A stretch of DNA of 64,000 bases from positions 87,610,358-87,674,357 of the forward strand of contig OZ023268.1 in NCBI GenBank assembly GCA_964006375.1, read 5' to 3'. Made by a program: the position numbers and the translations under genes. The DNA comes from Tillus elongatus. Taxonomy: Eukaryota > Arthropoda > Insecta > Coleoptera > Cleridae. Below the pieces are notes generated by a model. It searched no databases, had not been told where the DNA came from, and saw only the letters and a program-made list of their open reading frames with translations. Every line of letters starts with the position of its first letter. Within the stretch, counting starts at the first letter, position 1. Shown here piece by piece: positions 39,801-52,096 of this stretch.

Positions 39801-40429
39801 CAAATACGTATTTTTAATTCATTCATTGTTGTTGCCATAACTTGGTGAAATCGTTCCATACTAAATACAGACGTAGAGACTTTTTCTCTGGCTCCACAGA
39901 TGCTTGTTATCATCTCTGTAAATTAAAAATATGATCACACAGGAAAGTAAAAGAACTATGAATACAGGGCAACTAAAGAGAAGACAGAAAACACATGAAG
40001 AGGGGAATATTGCATCAAGCCTACTATCACGTCCGGAAAAACATTTATGAAAATGCCTATTTTTACTACAACTTTTTTGCCAGTTTTTTTAATGAAATAA
40101 GCCCATACCTTTCTCTTGGAAATAACTTGGACGTTTGACATTCTTGAAGCAAAAGCCGTTAATATTTGGTCATCTTTATCCTTTATACATACATACATAC
40201 ATACATACATACATACATACATACATACATACATACATACATACTTATATATCCTCTTTCTCCAACTGTTTTAAGTAACACCACTACTTCTCTAGTTCCT
40301 GGGCCAGATCTAAATCTTCATTCAGGCAACTCTCAGTTTTGCTGCTAAAATTATGTAAAAAAATATTTTAAATAAATCCCTGTAATTATTGAAGATATTT
40401 TTAAAGTTGAAAATGTATTGCTTTAACAA
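39801..40429. other. Unassigned stretch with a tetranucleotide repeat
   Basis: Contains (CATA)n at 40186-40245 and nothing else recognised. Confidence 0.4.
40186..40245. repeat. (CATA)n microsatellite
   Basis: About 14 perfect CATA units. Confidence 0.95.
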
Positions 40430-40680
40430 GACTTTATTTTTTCTGTCTTGAGATCGTTACTCAGGAAAATCGGACCAGTTTTTCTGGGAAAATTTTGGGT
40501 TTCCTTTAGGAACATTTTTGTATCTCCGAAAATAACAAAGCTACGGCAACCAAATTTAATACTCAAGTTTACCCTATCAAATTTACCCTACATGCCAATA
40601 TTCAGACCTTTAAGCCGAAAGCAAAAAAAATTCGGGACGCAGCAAGTGCGTTATAGCAGCGAATTTTCCTAAGAATTGTA
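40430..40680 (+). repeat. AB-family body fragment and B end
   Basis: CAGGAAAATCGGACCAG, TTTCTGGGAAAATTTTGGG and CCGAAAATAACAAAGCTAC lead to CGGGACGCAGCAAGTGCG and TTATAGCAGCGAATTTTCC at 40632-40668. Confidence 0.7.
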
Positions 40681-41940
40681 CACTATTATTATACGGCATA
40701 TTAGTAAAGTTGACACTTTAAACTTACACATACCTTGAAAATCGATTGTAGAGGTCCTAGTACGCGCACATTTGAAGAATTCTTTCGAAAGTGTTACCAT
40801 CGATATCTCTCTATTATCAAAAAAATCTTGTGTTCTAACTCCTTTTGAGAAAAATGCCCAAAACTCAATTTTCTATGAAGCTAAAGGTATAAATTTTGCT
40901 ATATCTGGAGATAGTGTAAGTCTCTTTAAAAGAAACTTTTATTACAAATTTCATTAAAGTTATACAAAAAATTTCCAGAAGGAAACTTAATTCATATTTA
41001 AAAAGTAAAGTATCTGCCAAATTGTAAACGTAGCAGTTATTTTTCCTAATAATCGTCAGTATGATTTCGCTTTAGTCAACCTAATCAAACCAGTTTTTTC
41101 AATATCAACAATAACAAAATGTCCGCTGAAATTTATAATTTCAAACTCAAAGGTGACAAACTTATTCAGGCGTTTTAAACAAAAATGATATCTTATTCAA
41201 AACATATGAAATCTGTGCACTATTGTTTCTCCAAATATCAAAATAAAACATTAAAAAAATACATTCCCGAGCTGGATTCGATAATGCAACCTTCTGCGTA
41301 TAAGACCAGCACGCTTCCACTGAGCTATCTGCGAATACGTTAACTAAAGTTTTGTTTACATGAAACCTGACACAGGCTTCATGCCTGGGGTAGTATATGA
41401 AAAGTATACGTAACAATTAATTACAGAATTAGTATAATTGCGATTGAAATACATTCAAGGGTTGTTTTGGTCTTATATGACGTCTTATGTTTTAAATTTA
41501 AAGATAAAAGATAAAAGAAGCTATTTTAGAATCATTTCGTAATACTTCACTTGATTTCGTTTACATTTCTACCATATTATGCGACCTTTTTAGTCTAAAA
41601 CCACCGCATAATATATCTATGCTGTGCTAAAACTGTATTTGGGGCCGTTCATAAAGCTACAAATATAGTATATTTTAATAATTGATTGAATCCCCCAGTT
41701 AAATAACAATCACTTGGCAGATTTTTAATTTCATGTCGTCTGTCATTTTCCATAATAGCAGCCGAGATTTCACGATTGTTGGTTTGGGTGGTATGTTTTA
41801 TGCCTGGTATTTATTTAGTTTGTTTACCGTTGATGTATGATTTATACCTGTTGTATGAATCAATCTAGGCGTGGCAGTTAACTACTCTGTCTGTCAGGCA
41901 TTTGACCTTAACCACTACGTCGTTTCAACGCATATCTTTG
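40681..41940. other. Unassigned stretch
   Basis: Contains weak AB-like words near 40740-40810 (GCGCACATTTGAAG, TACCATCGATATCTC) and no gene. Short frames lack domains. Confidence 0.35.
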
Positions 41941-42235
41941 GGATTTTATTTTTGATTTGGAAAAAACTCTAAATATTGTGTACCAAATTACTTCAAATTC
42001 ACAAAATAGGTTTATTTGCACCATTTCTAGCCACATGTAATGTCTCATTCCAGTTACTCTGATAGTTACAAAAATATAGCGTTTTCAAAAATATGTTTTT
42101 ATATTTTTGGGGGAAAAAACTTCCGATATAGCTGGTATACGAACTCGTCCGTGGTCTTGATACAATGAAGATCTGTGCCAAGTTTCGTTCAAATCAGTTG
42201 AGTATTTTTTGAGTTATCGCTTGCATACATATGTA
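41941..42235 (-). repeat. Second interspersed repeat family (copy 1 of 3)
   Basis: Words GCAAGTTTCG-like, TGCCAAGTTTCGTTCAAATC, AGTTGAGTATTTTTTGAG and TTATCGCTTGCATACAT are shared with 53141-53425 (plus) and 56040-56290. In the plus orientation it begins GAGCAATAACTCAAAAA. All three abut an AB-family A end or a microsatellite. Non-coding. Confidence 0.65.
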
Positions 42236-42680
42236 TATATAAACATATAAAAATTTTAACGGACCTTGGTTTTGGGTTCTAGGGACCCAAATTCGCGCTC
42301 ATGTGAAGAAATTTCTTTAAAAGATTTTCATCGTGACCTCTCTATTAGCAAATTTCTCTTAATGAAGATTCACTAAAGAATTATGAGCATTTAGAGAAAA
42401 ACAAATAGGGTGAGACTAAATACCAGAGAAAGGCACAAAGCCAAAAGATTTTGCGTGCCGATAACAAAATCTATTGTATATTGCAGACAAAGATTAAATT
42501 TAATAGACGCAAAAAGGTCAGGAAATAGTTGAAAATCTACTTTGCAAATTTTATGGTTTTTCTTCTTAAAACGTCGAAGTCGCGATTTGAAACGTCGAAA
42601 TTGGCAATTTTTAGGCAAAGAACCTGAAACTAATACAGGTTATGTGGAAGAAACGTCATGATAAAAGTATTTAAAAAAAT
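42236..42680 (-). repeat. AB-family A end followed by unordered body fragment
   Basis: AAACATATAAAAATTTTAACG, GGACCTTGGTTTTGGGTTC and GCGCTCATGTGAAG, hairpin TAGCAAATTTCTCTT...GATTCACTAA to about 42385; then plus-oriented body words (AAAACGTCGAAGTCGC, AACTAATACAGGTTATG) to 42680. Confidence 0.65.
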
Positions 42681-43826
42681 TCTGGACGCAGCAAGTACGT
42701 TATGGTAGTGAATTTTCATAAAAATATTTTTAATAGCAATCATGTGTGTGTTTTTTAAGAAAGCAGGCATCAAATTTGGTTAACAGTATAACCTATATAA
42801 TAAAAATAAGGTGCCATGTTTCATCAAAATAACTTTATTGTTTGAAAATGTACAAAAATTTACAAAAGTAAACTTAAAGTGTTCCCGAAAAAACATGTTT
42901 CTTGGTCAACCTTATAGGTTAATAGCAAATTGAGCTATTCAAATATGAAACATTTGATCAAAATTCGCTACCATAACTCACTTGCTGCGCCCAGAATTTC
43001 TTTTCTTACAAACATGCATTATATTTCGATGGAAAATGCAAAAATGCAATAACATAAGACGTGGTTGATAAAAAAAAAGTGAGAATTTGTATCACCAGCG
43101 ACTTATGGGCCACCCCGTGATTGTAGATATATTTTTTTAAGATGTAGCTCAAGACACCCTATAATTAATGTATACAATTTTTTTTCGTATCTTGTATAAT
43201 AACGGATGTATTGAGCTTTATTGATTTTTTACGAAAATTCACAAACATTATATACCATTAAACGATAAACTCTATAGCTAAGACTACTGCCAACCATCAG
43301 AGAAAGGGTCTATTTGAAATCAATTTTCTGCAAATATTTTAGTAAAATGAAGGACAATGACGGTTGAAACTAAGACTTCAGGGTTTGTAAAACATTCTTC
43401 TTGAGAGATTTTCTTTCCATAGCCCGTATTAGATACAAGTTCTTTGCCTAAATATTGCCAATTTTTGACGTTTTAAATCGCAACTTTGACGTTTTGAGGA
43501 AAACCCCAATTAATTTTTATTTAAATGCCTATAACTTTTTTGTCTTTTGACCTACAGAGCTAAGTTTTGGTAGGTAACTTACATATAATGATATAAACCC
43601 GTGTACCAAAATTTGTTGCCCTTACTTTGTTAATTCTGAAGATATAATTTTTTTACAATTTTTTTCGAAAGAAAACACACAATTTTCCGGGAAAACCTGG
43701 GCAGATTTTCCTGGCTAACGAACTTATGCAAGCCATTTGCAAAAGAAAGGTACTCACCAAATTTAATCAAAATCGGATCATTATTTTTTGAGTTATCGGT
43801 GTGATACATACATATATATATATATA
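42681..43826 (-). repeat. AB-family copy, B...B segment and body, first of a tandem pair
   Basis: B end at 42683, inverted B end at about 42995, then body in minus orientation (ATTGATTTTTTACG, CATTAAACGATAAACTCTAT, AACGTCAAAGTTGCG complement, TTATCGGTGTGATACAT) to a short TA run at 43812-43826. The A end is missing; the next copy starts at once. Confidence 0.8.
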
Positions 43827-45460
<1,634 letters not shown>

Positions 45461-45958
45461 AAAGCCTTAAGTTACAGCTTCAACCACTATTGTCCTTTAT
45501 TTTACTAAAAATATTTGCAGAAAATTTATCTGAAATAGACCCTTTCTCTAATGCTTTGGCAGCAGTTTTAGTCCTAGAGTCTATGCTCTATTTTTGGCGA
45601 ATTTTCGTAGAAAAGATTAGTCTTGTAGAAGACCGCGACTTTTGAATTTTGATTTTTTTTTTTAATAGCGCGTACTATCGCCCCTAGAATAATTATCCGG
45701 GTTCAATTTCAGGATTTACGTGTTTACATATATACAGGATGGCGCATTTCTACGGCAAAGCTCAATATATCCGTTAGTCACTCAGTGAGTGGTGGACGTG
45801 CCGCCACCTAGTTGCGAAAGTAGTATGTTGTCACGCGAAATAACACAAAGTGCTAAAAAAATAGAGACTGTATACACTAACTAACAATTTAGTAAATTGT
45901 TAGCCCTGGCCCATTTCTACCCTAATTTAGGGACAAAGTATGTAAGGCTACATGCATT

Positions 45959-46031
45959 CTCGCAACAATTAGAACCGTGGACCGGTTTCGCTCTCATTAG
46001 AGCTCTTCAGTACGGCATACTAATTGCAGCG
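45959..46031 (-). ncRNA. Hammerhead ribozyme, type I, intact core
   Basis: On the minus strand: outer stem I TCGC and CAATTAG, internal loop TATG, inner stem I CCGTA, core CTGAAGA (46003-46009), stem II GCTCT with loop AATG and AGAGC, GAAA (45985-45988), a loop-less stem III CC/GG, cleavage triplet GTC with the cut between 45979 and 45978, then CACGG, TT, CTAATTG, TT, GCGA closing stem I. All invariant core bases are present. The pair next to the cut (A with C) is mismatched. The very short stem III is typical of metazoan type I hammerheads, which are thought to act as dimers. Confidence 0.85.
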
Positions 46032-46097
46032 AAAATACACCTATAAAGTAATACGGCTATAGTAGCCAGCCTTTCTACACTCAGTGAATGGTGGACG

Positions 46098-46160
46098 TAG
46101 TATGCCGTACTGAAGAGCTCTAATGAGAGCGAAACCGGTCTACGGTTCTAATTGTTGCGA
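46098..46160 (+). ncRNA. Hammerhead ribozyme, type I, outer stem I truncated
   Basis: TATG loop, CCGTA, CTGAAGA (46110-46116), GCTCT-AATG-AGAGC, GAAA (46131-46134), CC/GG, GTC with cut after 46140, TACGG (46141-46145), TT, CTAATTG, TT, GCGA. The inner stem I is a perfect 5-bp helix. The 5' half of the outer stem I is missing beyond TAG because the head-to-head junction falls there. Confidence 0.82.
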
Positions 46161-46398
46161 GAATGCATCAAGCATTGCATACTTTGTCCCTATATTAGGG
46201 TAGAAATGGGCCAGGGCTAACAGTTTACTAAATTGTTAGTTAGTTGTATACAGTCTCTATTTTTTTTAACACTTTGTGTTATTTCGAGCTGGCGTGACAA
46301 CATACTACTTGGTTCTGCAACTAGGTGGCGGCACGTCCACCATTCACTGAGTGTTGAAAGGCTGGCTACTATAGCCGTATTACTTTATAGGTGTATTT

Positions 46399-46471
46399 TC
46401 GCTGCAATTAGTATGCCGTACTGAAGAGTTCTAATGAGAGCAAAACCGGTCTACAGTTCCAATTGTTGCGA
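46399..46471 (+). ncRNA. Hammerhead ribozyme, mutated core
   Basis: Complete layout (TCGC, CAATTAG, TATG, CCGTA, CTGAAGA at 46421-46427, stem II, GTC with expected cut after 46451, TACAG, CCAATTG, GCGA). The conserved GAAA reads AAAA (46442-46445), so the catalytic G12 position is lost, and TACAG weakens stem I. Expected to be inactive. Confidence 0.8.
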
Positions 46472-47150
46472 GAATGCTTCTAGCATTATATATCCGTTAT
46501 TATTCAAGATACGGCAAAATATTGTATAAGTTAATTACAGTGTGTTTTGAGCTGCATCTTATAACATCAATTTTGAATTTCAATTACTGATTAGGTGTAT
46601 CATTTCAATTGTATATATTTTTTCAGCAAAATTTGGTATAAAAAGTAATTTACAAAAAATCTTTGGAAGTGATTTTTTTTTCAAATTTTCGTAAAAATAA
46701 TTTGTTTAGCCAATTTTGCTGTAATTTTTTTTTGATATTTTCTTAAAATGATTTTTATGTAATTATTGTGTAAGATTACTTACAATATTTTTTAAAAAAT
46801 TGTGTATTTTCATGAAACAAATTTGAAAATGTTCAAGTAAACATTTTTTTTAATCAAAAAGCATTCTGTGAATAATTATATCTGGACTGGTGTAGTTTTT
46901 GTGTAAATTGCTTGGATATACTCGTTGGCCAGAAATTCACACCAGTTTTTGTGGGAAAATTTTTAATTTGCGTTCGGAAATTTGTTGTACTTTTTTAAAC
47001 AAAAATTTAGTTTGATGAAATACGGTACATTGTTGCTGCTATAAAGGTTATAATATCTACTAAATTTGATGTCTTTCTAAAAAAAACATATTTAGGATTA
47101 TAAATTCTATGAAAATTCGCTATAATAACACACTTGCTGCGTTCAGACTT

Positions 47151-47297
47151 TTTTTTTAATTTACACTTTTCATTAATTCAATTTCAAATATTTTGTGCAT
47201 TTCAAGTGCAGTAGTATCGTGAATATCCTGTTTTTCATGAATTAGAAAAGAGTGCGAGAAACTTTCATTTTGCCGTAAGAACCGTTCGTTTGACGTT
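47151..47297. other. Unassigned short spacer
   Basis: Nothing recognised. Confidence 0.3.
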
Positions 47298-47793
47298 TTT
47301 AGTGAATTTTCTTAAAAAAAATTCACTAATGAGGAGATCCCGACTTTTGAATTTTGACAAAATTCCTTCAAATTAGCACTAATTCCCCCGGTCAGTACCA
47401 GTTCTGAGCTGGCCAATAAATGTATGGAATTTCGACAACGAAATTATAATGCATGTTTCTAAGAAAATGAATTCGGGACTCAGCAAGTGCGTTATGGTAG
47501 CGAATTTTTATTGAATGCCTCAAATTTGAATAGCTCAATTTGCTATTAACCTACAAGGTTCGTTGGACAGGAAACTAGTCTTTTCGGGAACATGTTAAGT
47601 TTCTTTTCGAACATTTTTTGTACATTTTCAAACAGTAAAGTTATTTTCATAAAATATGGTACATTGTTTTCACTATATATGTTATGCTGGTAACCAAATT
47701 TGATGTTTGCTTTCTTAAAAAACACATATTTGCGATTTAAAACATTTTTATGAAACATCACTATCATAACGCGCTTGCTGCGTCCAGACTTTG
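47298..47793. repeat. AB-family A end followed by a B...B segment
   Basis: A end with hairpin TTTTAGTGAATTTTCTTAAA...AAATTCACTAATGAGG at 47298-47403; then GGGACTCAGCAAGTGCG at 47473 and GCGCTTGCTGCGTCCAG near 47775 bound a B...B segment of about 315 bp with the usual interior. Confidence 0.78.
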
Positions 47794-49018
47794 TTTTTCG
47801 CTGATACAATTTCGGACATCATACAAAAATACATTTTTTTTTTCCAAACAAACACGGGATGTTGTTTCATGTTATTTATATAATACTTACATGACCTAAG
47901 ACACCACCAATGTTGAAGAATGAACGGGCAGTAGATATTGCATACCTGGAACAGCTGTATAATTGCCACTTATCCTGCATGTCTTGCAATAAACATTGGT
48001 AAGGACTAGTCTGTGTCTAATTTAAGCCAGGCTTGTGCTCCAGCTCAATCTTAACAAGTTCATTACGGTCGCGAACAGCTTAATTTAATTAAAATTAAGA
48101 CTCTGCCTTCTATCCCTCTTCTCTGATGTTGCACCTAATATAACAGGGAACGCTGCCACTCTCGTAGTACCAGCGGAATATTACATCGGCAACGGCATGA
48201 ACTCTTGTTGAAATTACGTCAGTTCCAAGTTCTAAGTGCGGAGATTTGCTGATACATTTATTCCACAGAAAAGAAAGCATAATTTAAACATAGCTTCTTT
48301 TGTTGCAATTACTGGAAGATTGGAATAACTCAATCTTATTGAAAGCACTAGTAATAAACTAGGTCATCCTGTTAGAGCGACCAAAGATCTGAAAAAGGAT
48401 CTGTTTATTAGCGAATTTCATTTAATTTAACCTCCTGTCAATATAGCTAGTATGAGTTCGTTAGCCAACAAAATCGGACAAGGTTTTCCGGGAAAATTTT
48501 AAGTTTTATTTGGAAAAAAAATATTTTCTCCGAAAATTACAAAGATATTTCGATGAAATTTGGGGTAAGACCTAACTATGTGCCAAAATTCAGCTTTCTA
48601 AGTTTACAGGAAATTGAGCTATTCAAATTTGAAGCATTTATTTTCAATATCACCGCGTTTTATTGACAATGGCAAACCTGGCTTATATGAGATCTAGTAT
48701 GTCGTTGCCTGGCAACGTAACATTTGATATTATTGCGCAGGTCTGTTAGACGCTGTAACTGACGTTTATCGTATCGTATGAGATTGTTTATAGGTTTATC
48801 TGTTTGAGTCGACAAATTATTTGTGTTATTTGGGAAATTTTTATATGCAAGTGCAAATTATTCCTTTGTTAATGTTAGTGGCTGGACTAAACAGTGTTTG
48901 TTATGTTTTATCAACACATATAAAGGATCGACGTTTTACAAAAGGGGCTGATATGCAACAGGTTAGTTATTTTCTCTCTGATGCTTTGGCGGTAATTTTA
49001 GTTAAGTTTATGGTTTAA
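47794..49018. other. Unassigned stretch with one AB body fragment
   Basis: 48455-48650 contains AB body words (GAGTTCGTTAGCCAAC, GGTTTTCCGGGAAAATTTT). The rest (48000-48440, 48660-48960) has no recognised repeat or coding pattern and is a little less AT-rich. Confidence 0.4.
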
Positions 49019-49650
49019 CGGTCCATAATTTTTAGCTAATTTTTGTGCAAAAAATTCATCAAAGAGGAGACCGCGACTTTAGAATTTTAAAAAGATTTCT
49101 TCAAATGAGCACAAACTAGGCCCCCTGGAATCATATCCGGGTTTACGTTCACATTTGAACTGCTTACATATATACAGGGTGACGCGTTTCTACGGTAAAG
49201 CTCAATATAATTATTATTATACAAGAGACGAGAAAAAATTGTATAAGTTAATTATAGGGTATCTTGAGTTGCATCTTATAAAATTATTTTGACAATCACC
49301 GGCTGGCCCATAAGTCGTTGGTGATCCCTACAATTTCTCCTCATTAGTGAATTTTTCGTTTTAGGAAAATGAAATTTTGTCAAAACACTTCCTGTGCATA
49401 ATTATATCTTGGTAATTTGAGACAATTGCTTGAATTGGTTCGTTGGCCCGAAAAATCGGACCAGTTTTTTCGGGACAATTGTATATGTTTTCGGAAAATA
49501 TTTATATTTTTTCAAACAATAAAGTTATTTTGATGAAATATGGTAGACGATTTTTACTATAAATATTATACTTCTACCAAAAGACATATTTGGAATTAGA
49601 AACATTTTAATGAAAATTCACTACCATAACGCACTTGCTGCGTTCAGACT
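49019..49650 (+). repeat. AB-family copy without (TA)n, A...B
   Basis: A end (TTTTTGTGCAAAAAATTCATC), A block (ATCATATCCGGGTTTACG), TATACAGGGTGACGCGTTTC, GGCTGGCCCATAAGTCG, then body and the B end GAAAATTCACTACCATAACG with CACTTGCTGCGTTCAG at about 49613-49648. Confidence 0.75.
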
Positions 49651-49840
49651 TTTTAGCGAACTTTTGATTTATAAATTGTAACAAAATTCGCTAATGGAAA
49701 GGTATCGATGGTGAGACTTTGCAAAAATGTTTTCAAATGAGGGCGAATTTCGGCCCCAGAGAACTCGACACCAAGGTCCGTTTGAGTTTTTAATTATTTT
49801 TTTTTTTCACAACACACCACGAGGGCTTACAGCCTAAATA

Positions 49841-52096
49841 CTATCGTACCGTGGGTGTTGATAAGGAGGAAAGAGGCAGCTTGTTAATTCTGGACTTGAA
49901 GGTTTGGAGGTTCGGAGGAGAAGGAAAAACATGTGCCGGCAAGGAATTCCACAACTTGGAAGTCCTCGGGACAAAAGAGCGGGCATAACAAGATGTTATA
50001 TGTCTGGTGACCTGGACAGTAAAAGGGTGCATTCGCTCTGTTCCCCTGGTAGATCTGTTGGGGGCAGCAGGTGGGGGAACTATGGAGGAAAGCTCCTCTG
50101 AGCAGTGCCCGTGCAGATATCTATAAAAGAGAGAGAGGTCACCAACGGCACGTCGGTGGGCAAGTGATGGCAGCCTTTGGGTGAGGGTAGGGTCACCGAT
50201 GAGACGTATAGTTCTCTTTTGAATGGAGTCCAGGATAGCGAGTGTAGAAGCAGCAGCGGCACACCAGATGTGGGAGAAGTATTCGAGGTTTGGCCTTATT
50301 TGTGAAGTATATAAGGTATAGAGATTAGCTGGTGAAAAGTATTTGCGAGCCCGGAAGAGGAAACCTAATTTCTTAGCAGCCGCTTCTGCAATTGATGTGA
50401 CATGTTGGTGCCAATTAAGATTTCGATCCACAGAAATGCCAACAAGAGAAAAGGACTTATTACTTTGAATAACTTGGTTGTTCATTGTGATGGGTCTAGG
50501 GCTGGTGTATCTCTTGTGAGAAAGAAAGCAAGACTTAGTTTTGGTGGGGTTGAATTGTACAAGATTTCTACTTTCCCAGTCTAATATTTTTTGGAGATCC
50601 ACGGAGACAGAACCCTCCATGAGTCTGCGATCCTCATCTAATTGGGCTAAAGAGACAGGCTTAGAATATTGTATATTTGAATGGAGGGTGCTGTCGTCCG
50701 CGTAGCTGTGAACTGGGTTGGATGTGCTCGAGAGGAGGTCATTGATGTGGAGAAGAAACAAAGTAGGGGCTAAAGCTGAACCTTGAGGAACTCCTGCATT
50801 AATTGGATACAGTTTAGAGGAATGGCCATCTACAACAACAGATATGCTCCTGTTGGAGAGGAAATTTGCTGTCCACATACAGAGTTTTGGTGGTAGGCCA
50901 TAGGCCGGAAGTTTATTAAGCAGCGCTGCATGCCAGACCTGGTCGAATGCTTTGGATATGTCTAGAGCAACAATCTGGGATTCACCGTGTTGTTCCATAG
51001 ACTTGTTCCAAGAATGGGTGACAAAGGAAAGGAGGTCGGCAGTCGATCTGTGCTGACGGAATCCATACTGCCTGTCGTGGATTAGACTGTGTTTTTCAAG
51101 AAATTTTAGTAATTCGGTGTTTATATACTTCACCATCACTTTAGAGACGATTGAAAGGAGAGAAATGGGCCTGTAGTTGCTGGGAAGCGCTTTGGATCCT
51201 TTCTTGGGGATGGGTTGTACTCGAGCAGTTTTCCAGTTACTAGGGAATATGCCTTTATTATAAGATATCTGAAACAGACGAGTCAGGACAGGAGCAAGCT
51301 CTGGTGCGCATTTTTTGAGAACAATTGCTGGGATCTGGTCAAGGCCAGAGGCTTTCCTGGTATTAATAGAAGAGAGCATCTTTCGTACCTTTTTAGTTTT
51401 GAAAATGATATCCGTCATTTTATGCGCGACATTGGGGACTGTTGGTGGTTGAACATTTGGAGGTGGGTTGAGAGTAGAATTGCCGGCGAACAACGAAGCA
51501 AAAAGTTCAGCCTTGCCCAGGGCGGTAGAAAAAATTTCATCCCCTGAGACAAGAGGTGGGAACGTGCTTTTGCAGAAATTATTCCCAATAGATTTAGCAA
51601 GAGTCCAGAAGGGTTTGCCGCCGTTGGAGCTTAAGAGGACTTTGTTTTTGATGTGGTTATTAAACGAGTTTTTTGCCTCAGAAAGAATGCGGACATAGCA
51701 GTTTCTTGCGTCGTTAAATGCTTGACGATTTTCTTGACTGGGATTGTGTAGAAGCGTTTTGTGAGCTTTGACCTTTTCAAGTCTGGCCTTGTCACAGGAT
51801 TTAGAGAACCAGGGCTTTTGAGTGGCTGAAAAGGTTTTCTGTGTACGTGGGATAAATAAGTCCATGCCAGCTTGGATAATTTCGGTGACGTTTTGTGAGA
51901 TATCAGAGGGGTCAGGATGAGAGAAGCAGACAGACGCCCATGGAAATGAGGAAAAGTAATCCCGCATTTCGTCCCAGTTTGCGGAGTTGTAGTGCCAAAC
52001 GATACGTGGGTGTGATGACTGTGTGACCTCGGGTTGCATTGCGCAGGAAGCAGTGACCATGCCGTGGTCTGAGCGACCAAGGGGGCGGTGACTCAT
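49841..52096 (-). CDS. Reverse transcriptase frame of the LINE, 751 residues intact
   Basis: Starts within the endonuclease C-terminus (PLGRSDHGMVTASC, SDH catalytic end). RT blocks: KVRKMLSSINTRKASGLDQI, KTARVQPIPKKGSKALPSNY then RPISLLSIVSKVM, HDRQYGFRQHRSTADLL, IVALDISKAFDQVWHAALLN, NAGVPQGSALAPTLFLLHIN, and VHSYADDSTLHS (active site YADD). Thumb and C-terminal region: FSLVGISVDRNLNWHQHV, LGFLFRARKYFSPANLY, and ...FVPRTSKLWNSLPAHVFPS, ending just before the 3' UTR. No internal stop. The ATG is only the first Met in frame; the true translation should enter from the endonuclease, which is in another frame. Confidence 0.93.
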   Translation of the reverse strand: MSHRPLGRSDHGMVTASCAMQPEVTQSSHPRIVWHYNSANWDEMRDYFSSFPWASVCFSHPDPSDISQNVTEIIQAGMDLFIPRTQKTFSATQKPWFSKSCDKARLEKVKAHKTLLHNPSQENRQAFNDARNCYVRILSEAKNSFNNHIKNKVLLSSNGGKPFWTLAKSIGNNFCKSTFPPLVSGDEIFSTALGKAELFASLFAGNSTLNPPPNVQPPTVPNVAHKMTDIIFKTKKVRKMLSSINTRKASGLDQIPAIVLKKCAPELAPVLTRLFQISYNKGIFPSNWKTARVQPIPKKGSKALPSNYRPISLLSIVSKVMVKYINTELLKFLEKHSLIHDRQYGFRQHRSTADLLSFVTHSWNKSMEQHGESQIVALDISKAFDQVWHAALLNKLPAYGLPPKLCMWTANFLSNRSISVVVDGHSSKLYPINAGVPQGSALAPTLFLLHINDLLSSTSNPVHSYADDSTLHSNIQYSKPVSLAQLDEDRRLMEGSVSVDLQKILDWESRNLVQFNPTKTKSCFLSHKRYTSPRPITMNNQVIQSNKSFSLVGISVDRNLNWHQHVTSIAEAAAKKLGFLFRARKYFSPANLYTLYTSQIRPNLEYFSHIWCAAAASTLAILDSIQKRTIRLIGDPTLTQRLPSLAHRRAVGDLSLFYRYLHGHCSEELSSIVPPPAAPNRSTRGTERMHPFTVQVTRHITSCYARSFVPRTSKLWNSLPAHVFPSPPNLQTFKSRINKLPLSSLSTPTVR

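Larger units (their letters stand above)
45777..46487. mobile_element. Hammerhead-ribozyme retroelement (retrozyme-like), head-to-head arrangement
   Basis: A 711-bp insert with a perfect 12-bp target duplication ATATATCCGTTA (45765-45776 and 46488-46499). The part 45777-46097 reads in minus orientation and 46098-46487 in plus; the two parts carry the same unit sequence (GGGTAGAAATGGGCCAGGGC, ATACTACTTGGTTC, GGTGGCGGCACGTCCAC, AAGGCTGGCTACTATAG). Hammerhead motifs lie at 45959-46031 (minus), 46098-46160 (plus) and 46399-46471 (plus). The two plus-strand cleavage positions (after 46140 and 46451) bound a 311-nt monomer. No open frame. Animal retrozymes are non-coding units of a few hundred nt bounded by type I hammerheads. 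Confidence 0.85.
45590..47150 (+). repeat. AB-family copy split by the hammerhead element
   Basis: A end at about 45598-45640 (GCGAATTTTCGTAG, AAAAGATTAGTC), A block, TATACAGGATGGCGCATTTC and AAAGCTCAATATATCCGTTA to 45776; resumes at 46488 with ATATATCCGTTATTATTC and runs to a B end (GAAAATTCGCTATAATAACA, CACTTGCTGCGTTCAG) at about 47150. Confidence 0.75.

Noticed and set aside
45777..46487. Interpretation as a DNA-transposon MITE with CACTCAGTG inverted ends
   Set aside because: The inverted CACTCAGTG words lie inside, not at the borders marked by the 12-bp duplication, and the hammerhead motifs explain the structure better.
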